Source: Tritrichomonas musculus (Eukaryota; Parabasalia; Tritrichomonadida; Tritrichomonadidae). Taken from it: a DNA stretch of 64,000 bases. A program made the translations under genes and the position numbers. Positions 62,004-64,000 of the stretch are shown here, one piece after another (position 1 is the first letter of the stretch; every line of letters begins with the position of its first letter). Location: the NCBI GenBank assembly GCA_039105265.1, contig JAPFFF010000006.1:744001-808000 (forward strand). Direction: 5' to 3'. The notes beneath the pieces were generated by a model. That model worked only from the letters and a program-made list of their open reading frames with translations. It did no database searches and was not told the origin of the DNA.

Positions 62004-64000
62004 ATGAATCATCCTTTATCAAAAAGTAAAATTCTTGAAGCAGAGCCTCTTTGTCTTCGAGCATCTGGTACGCATATATCAGAAATTGATATTGTTAAAC
62101 CAGCTTTAGCTGGAGCATTAAAACTATATGTATCAAATAATTCAATAAATACTATCGAAAATATTCCACAATTCCGTTCACTTGAAGTGCTTCTTATTTC
62201 TAATAATAACATTTCTTATATTGAAGATCTCGAGCCTCTTTCAAAACTTAAAAGATTAAAAGTAATAAATATCGAAGGAAATCCTGTATGCCATTTACCT
62301 CTTTATAAAATTCATCTCCTTGCGTTATGTCCTAATCTTAAAGAAATAGATGGTAGAAATATTGTATCGACAGGAATAAGGAAAAAATATTCGCAAAATG
62401 ATCTGCAATTAATTGTTTCATCCGAATCAGCTCTTTTACATTCTATCGTTTCATGTGAAATTGTAGATGAAAATGTAACAAAAGATCCTCCTTTTCCAAT
62501 TATATCTGTTCAAGCAATGATAGAATCCAGATATCCTCCTGACTTACTTAGGCAGAGATACAATATGATTAGAAAAGAATTTTGTGAAATGCCAACTAAA
62601 AAGTATCTTACCAATTTACGTTCAATATTTGTTGAAGAGCATCAAAACATTTTAAATAAAGCAGCTTTTAAGGAAAACATCTATCCTGAAATTATTGAAA
62701 AGCACAAATCGAAACTTAATCAGCTGGCTAGCGTCGACAACCTCAAACAGCTGTATCAAGATGCAGATGAGCTTACACAAATTGTTTGTCAATATGTTGA
62801 AGATCAGAATTTGCCTTCGCCAAGGTCGCCTTTAAAATCAAGTTCTAAAAGCAGTGTGGTAAATAATTTATATTCGCCATTATCAAAAGGACTATTTGAT
62901 AGAAGACCAGAAACTGAAGCTTTTGATGATTTTTCAGAAAATTTGAACAATGATGAGAAAATTAAAAATTGTAATGGTAAAAATAAAAAGCATAATTCAA
63001 CCTTAAATTCGACTCAAAACAAAGATAAAAACGAAGAAGATAATCAAAAAATTGAAGAAAATGAATCCAGCATTAAATCAGATGAAAATGAAATGCCAAA
63101 TTCAACTACAAATATAAGTGAAAAAGATTATTCACATATAAGCAATAGTGGGAAAGAATCGCATAAATTCAACAGTAGTTATGAGAAAAAAAACGAAAAA
63201 TATAATCAAAATAAATATTTGTCGCCAACTCAAAATAAAAATTCTTCTTATTTGGATTATAGTTCAGACACAAATAAGAAACATCCAATTGATGATAAGA
63301 ATGTTTTGGATAAAAACGAAAAATCGAATTACCATCCAAACCAAAATAAGAAAAAAGATCAAAGTCAAATCGCAAAAAATCATAAGCTTGATCCAAATAA
63401 AAATCACGATGATAAAAATTCTAACAGCGGAAGTGTTAAAAAGAATGATAAAGATTATCAATCAATAAATGGCTCTATTCAAAATAGTCAAATGCAAACT
63501 CATTATAAGAAAGAAAAGGTTAAAGATACTATTTCTAAAGTTAAAAATGATGAAGAGGAAAGTGCAGACGATGTTGATCTCAATAAATCAAATTTTCAAG
63601 ATGGATATGAAGAAGATGATGAATACTTCAGTAAAAGTATGCATGATAATGAAATTGCTATTGAATTTGACCTTGAAATAGGAGAAGAGGAAGAAGAATT
63701 GCCAATTACAGAAGAACTTCAACAAAGTCAAGAAACTGTTGATAAGAAAGAACAAAATAATGAGCATTTTAATAATCAAAAAGATTATGTTGAGAGAGAA
63801 GATGAATACCCTGATGAATTCAATGATCACGAGAATTATATTAAAGATAATGCCAATAGTGAAGAAGAAAATATAAATGATATTGAGCAAGAAGAAAATA
63901 ATTGCCAATCTGAAATAAATAGCGATAATGAAAGTAATAAAAATTCTCTTTTAGATGATGGAAATGACGAGTTTATTAAAGAAGATGAAATTCATTCGAA
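62004..64000 (+). CDS. Leucine-rich-repeat protein, 3' partial
   Basis: The frame opens at ATG 62004 and stays open to the window end (at least 665 codons). Residues of about 18-110 are SDS22-like leucine-rich repeats: ALKLYVSNNSINTIENIP, LEVLLISNNNISYIEDLEPL and LKRLKVINIEGNPVCHLPLY, followed by an LRR-cap-like LLALCPNLKEIDGR. Residues of about 150-260 are helical and charged, and include a PRSPLKSSSKS stretch. From about 310 on the sequence is low-complexity, rich in Asn, Lys, Asp, Glu and Ser. LRR proteins of this cap type often serve cilia or the cytoskeleton; here that is only a suggestion. The 3' end is outside the window. Confidence 0.82.
   Translation, partial: MNHPLSKSKILEAEPLCLRASGTHISEIDIVKPALAGALKLYVSNNSINTIENIPQFRSLEVLLISNNNISYIEDLEPLSKLKRLKVINIEGNPVCHLPLYKIHLLALCPNLKEIDGRNIVSTGIRKKYSQNDLQLIVSSESALLHSIVSCEIVDENVTKDPPFPIISVQAMIESRYPPDLLRQRYNMIRKEFCEMPTKKYLTNLRSIFVEEHQNILNKAAFKENIYPEIIEKHKSKLNQLASVDNLKQLYQDADELTQIVCQYVEDQNLPSPRSPLKSSSKSSVVNNLYSPLSKGLFDRRPETEAFDDFSENLNNDEKIKNCNGKNKKHNSTLNSTQNKDKNEEDNQKIEENESSIKSDENEMPNSTTNISEKDYSHISNSGKESHKFNSSYEKKNEKYNQNKYLSPTQNKNSSYLDYSSDTNKKHPIDDKNVLDKNEKSNYHPNQNKKKDQSQIAKNHKLDPNKNHDDKNSNSGSVKKNDKDYQSINGSIQNSQMQTHYKKEKVKDTISKVKNDEEESADDVDLNKSNFQDGYEEDDEYFSKSMHDNEIAIEFDLEIGEEEEELPITEELQQSQETVDKKEQNNEHFNNQKDYVEREDEYPDEFNDHENYIKDNANSEEENINDIEQEENNCQSEINSDNESNKNSLLDDGNDEFIKEDEIHS

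Noticed and set aside
63148-63681. Open frames of 106 and 70 codons in the last kilobase
   Set aside because: They are out-of-frame shadows of the leucine-rich-repeat gene, whose own frame stays open from 62004 to the window end.

Overview
The window looks like nuclear DNA of a parabasalid (trichomonad) protist, probably Tritrichomonas-like. This is inference, from: very AT-rich DNA with long A/T runs between genes; long uninterrupted genes without visible introns; the standard code with all three stop codons used; short trichomonad-type initiator motifs (TCA-Y/A-...) about 10-22 bases before several start codons; and the gene content (Rab GTPase, Pmp-like beta-helix surface protein, degenerate kinases, giant coiled-coil proteins, a Mutator-like element). 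No RNA gene was recognised.

Layout. 1-7 kb: two tandem paralogues (the first cut by the window edge), each with two kinase-like domains lacking catalytic residues, sharing near-identical blocks. 7.5-17.8 kb: compact housekeeping region with a tiny Pro/Asn-rich ORF, a SNF2-like protein with decayed ATPase motifs and a C-terminal FYRN/FYRC region, a divergent ankyrin protein, an RCC1-repeat protein, a WCPDC thioredoxin-like protein, a glutathione-peroxidase homologue with a displaced cysteine, a Rab GTPase and an unknown protein. 18.5-24.7 kb: syntaxin-16/Tlg2-type SNARE, HMG-box protein, membrane-anchored STE20-type kinase, Pmp-like surface protein and a small unknown protein.

25.5-33.2 kb is mobile DNA. 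A 1.1-kb TA-flanked fold-back element carries an ORF of 42-residue repeats and inverted copies of those repeats. Next to it is a complete 6.2-kb Mutator-like element with a 9-bp target-site duplication, terminal inverted repeats of 1.0-1.2 kb, four arrays of a GC-rich 120-bp repeat, one DDE/SWIM transposase gene, and two extra tandem copies of the terminal arm that each carry the first 26 transposase codons.

33.7-43.3 kb is sparse: a small unknown gene, a MEMO1 homologue, 4.8 kb with two decayed coding tracts, ribosomal protein P1, then 2.5 kb of empty AT-rich DNA. 43.3-64 kb: an Ariadne-type RBR ubiquitin ligase; a divergent pair (coiled-coil protein and STPGR/SHIPPO repeat protein, likely cytoskeletal); a 3851-residue coiled-coil protein with recurring motifs; and the N-terminal part of a leucine-rich-repeat protein that runs off the end.

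The most notable items are the SNF2-FYR fusion, the arm amplification in the Mutator-like element, the fold-back repeat-ORF element, the tandem pseudokinases with signs of gene conversion, and the repeated ARxSI motif in the giant coiled-coil protein.
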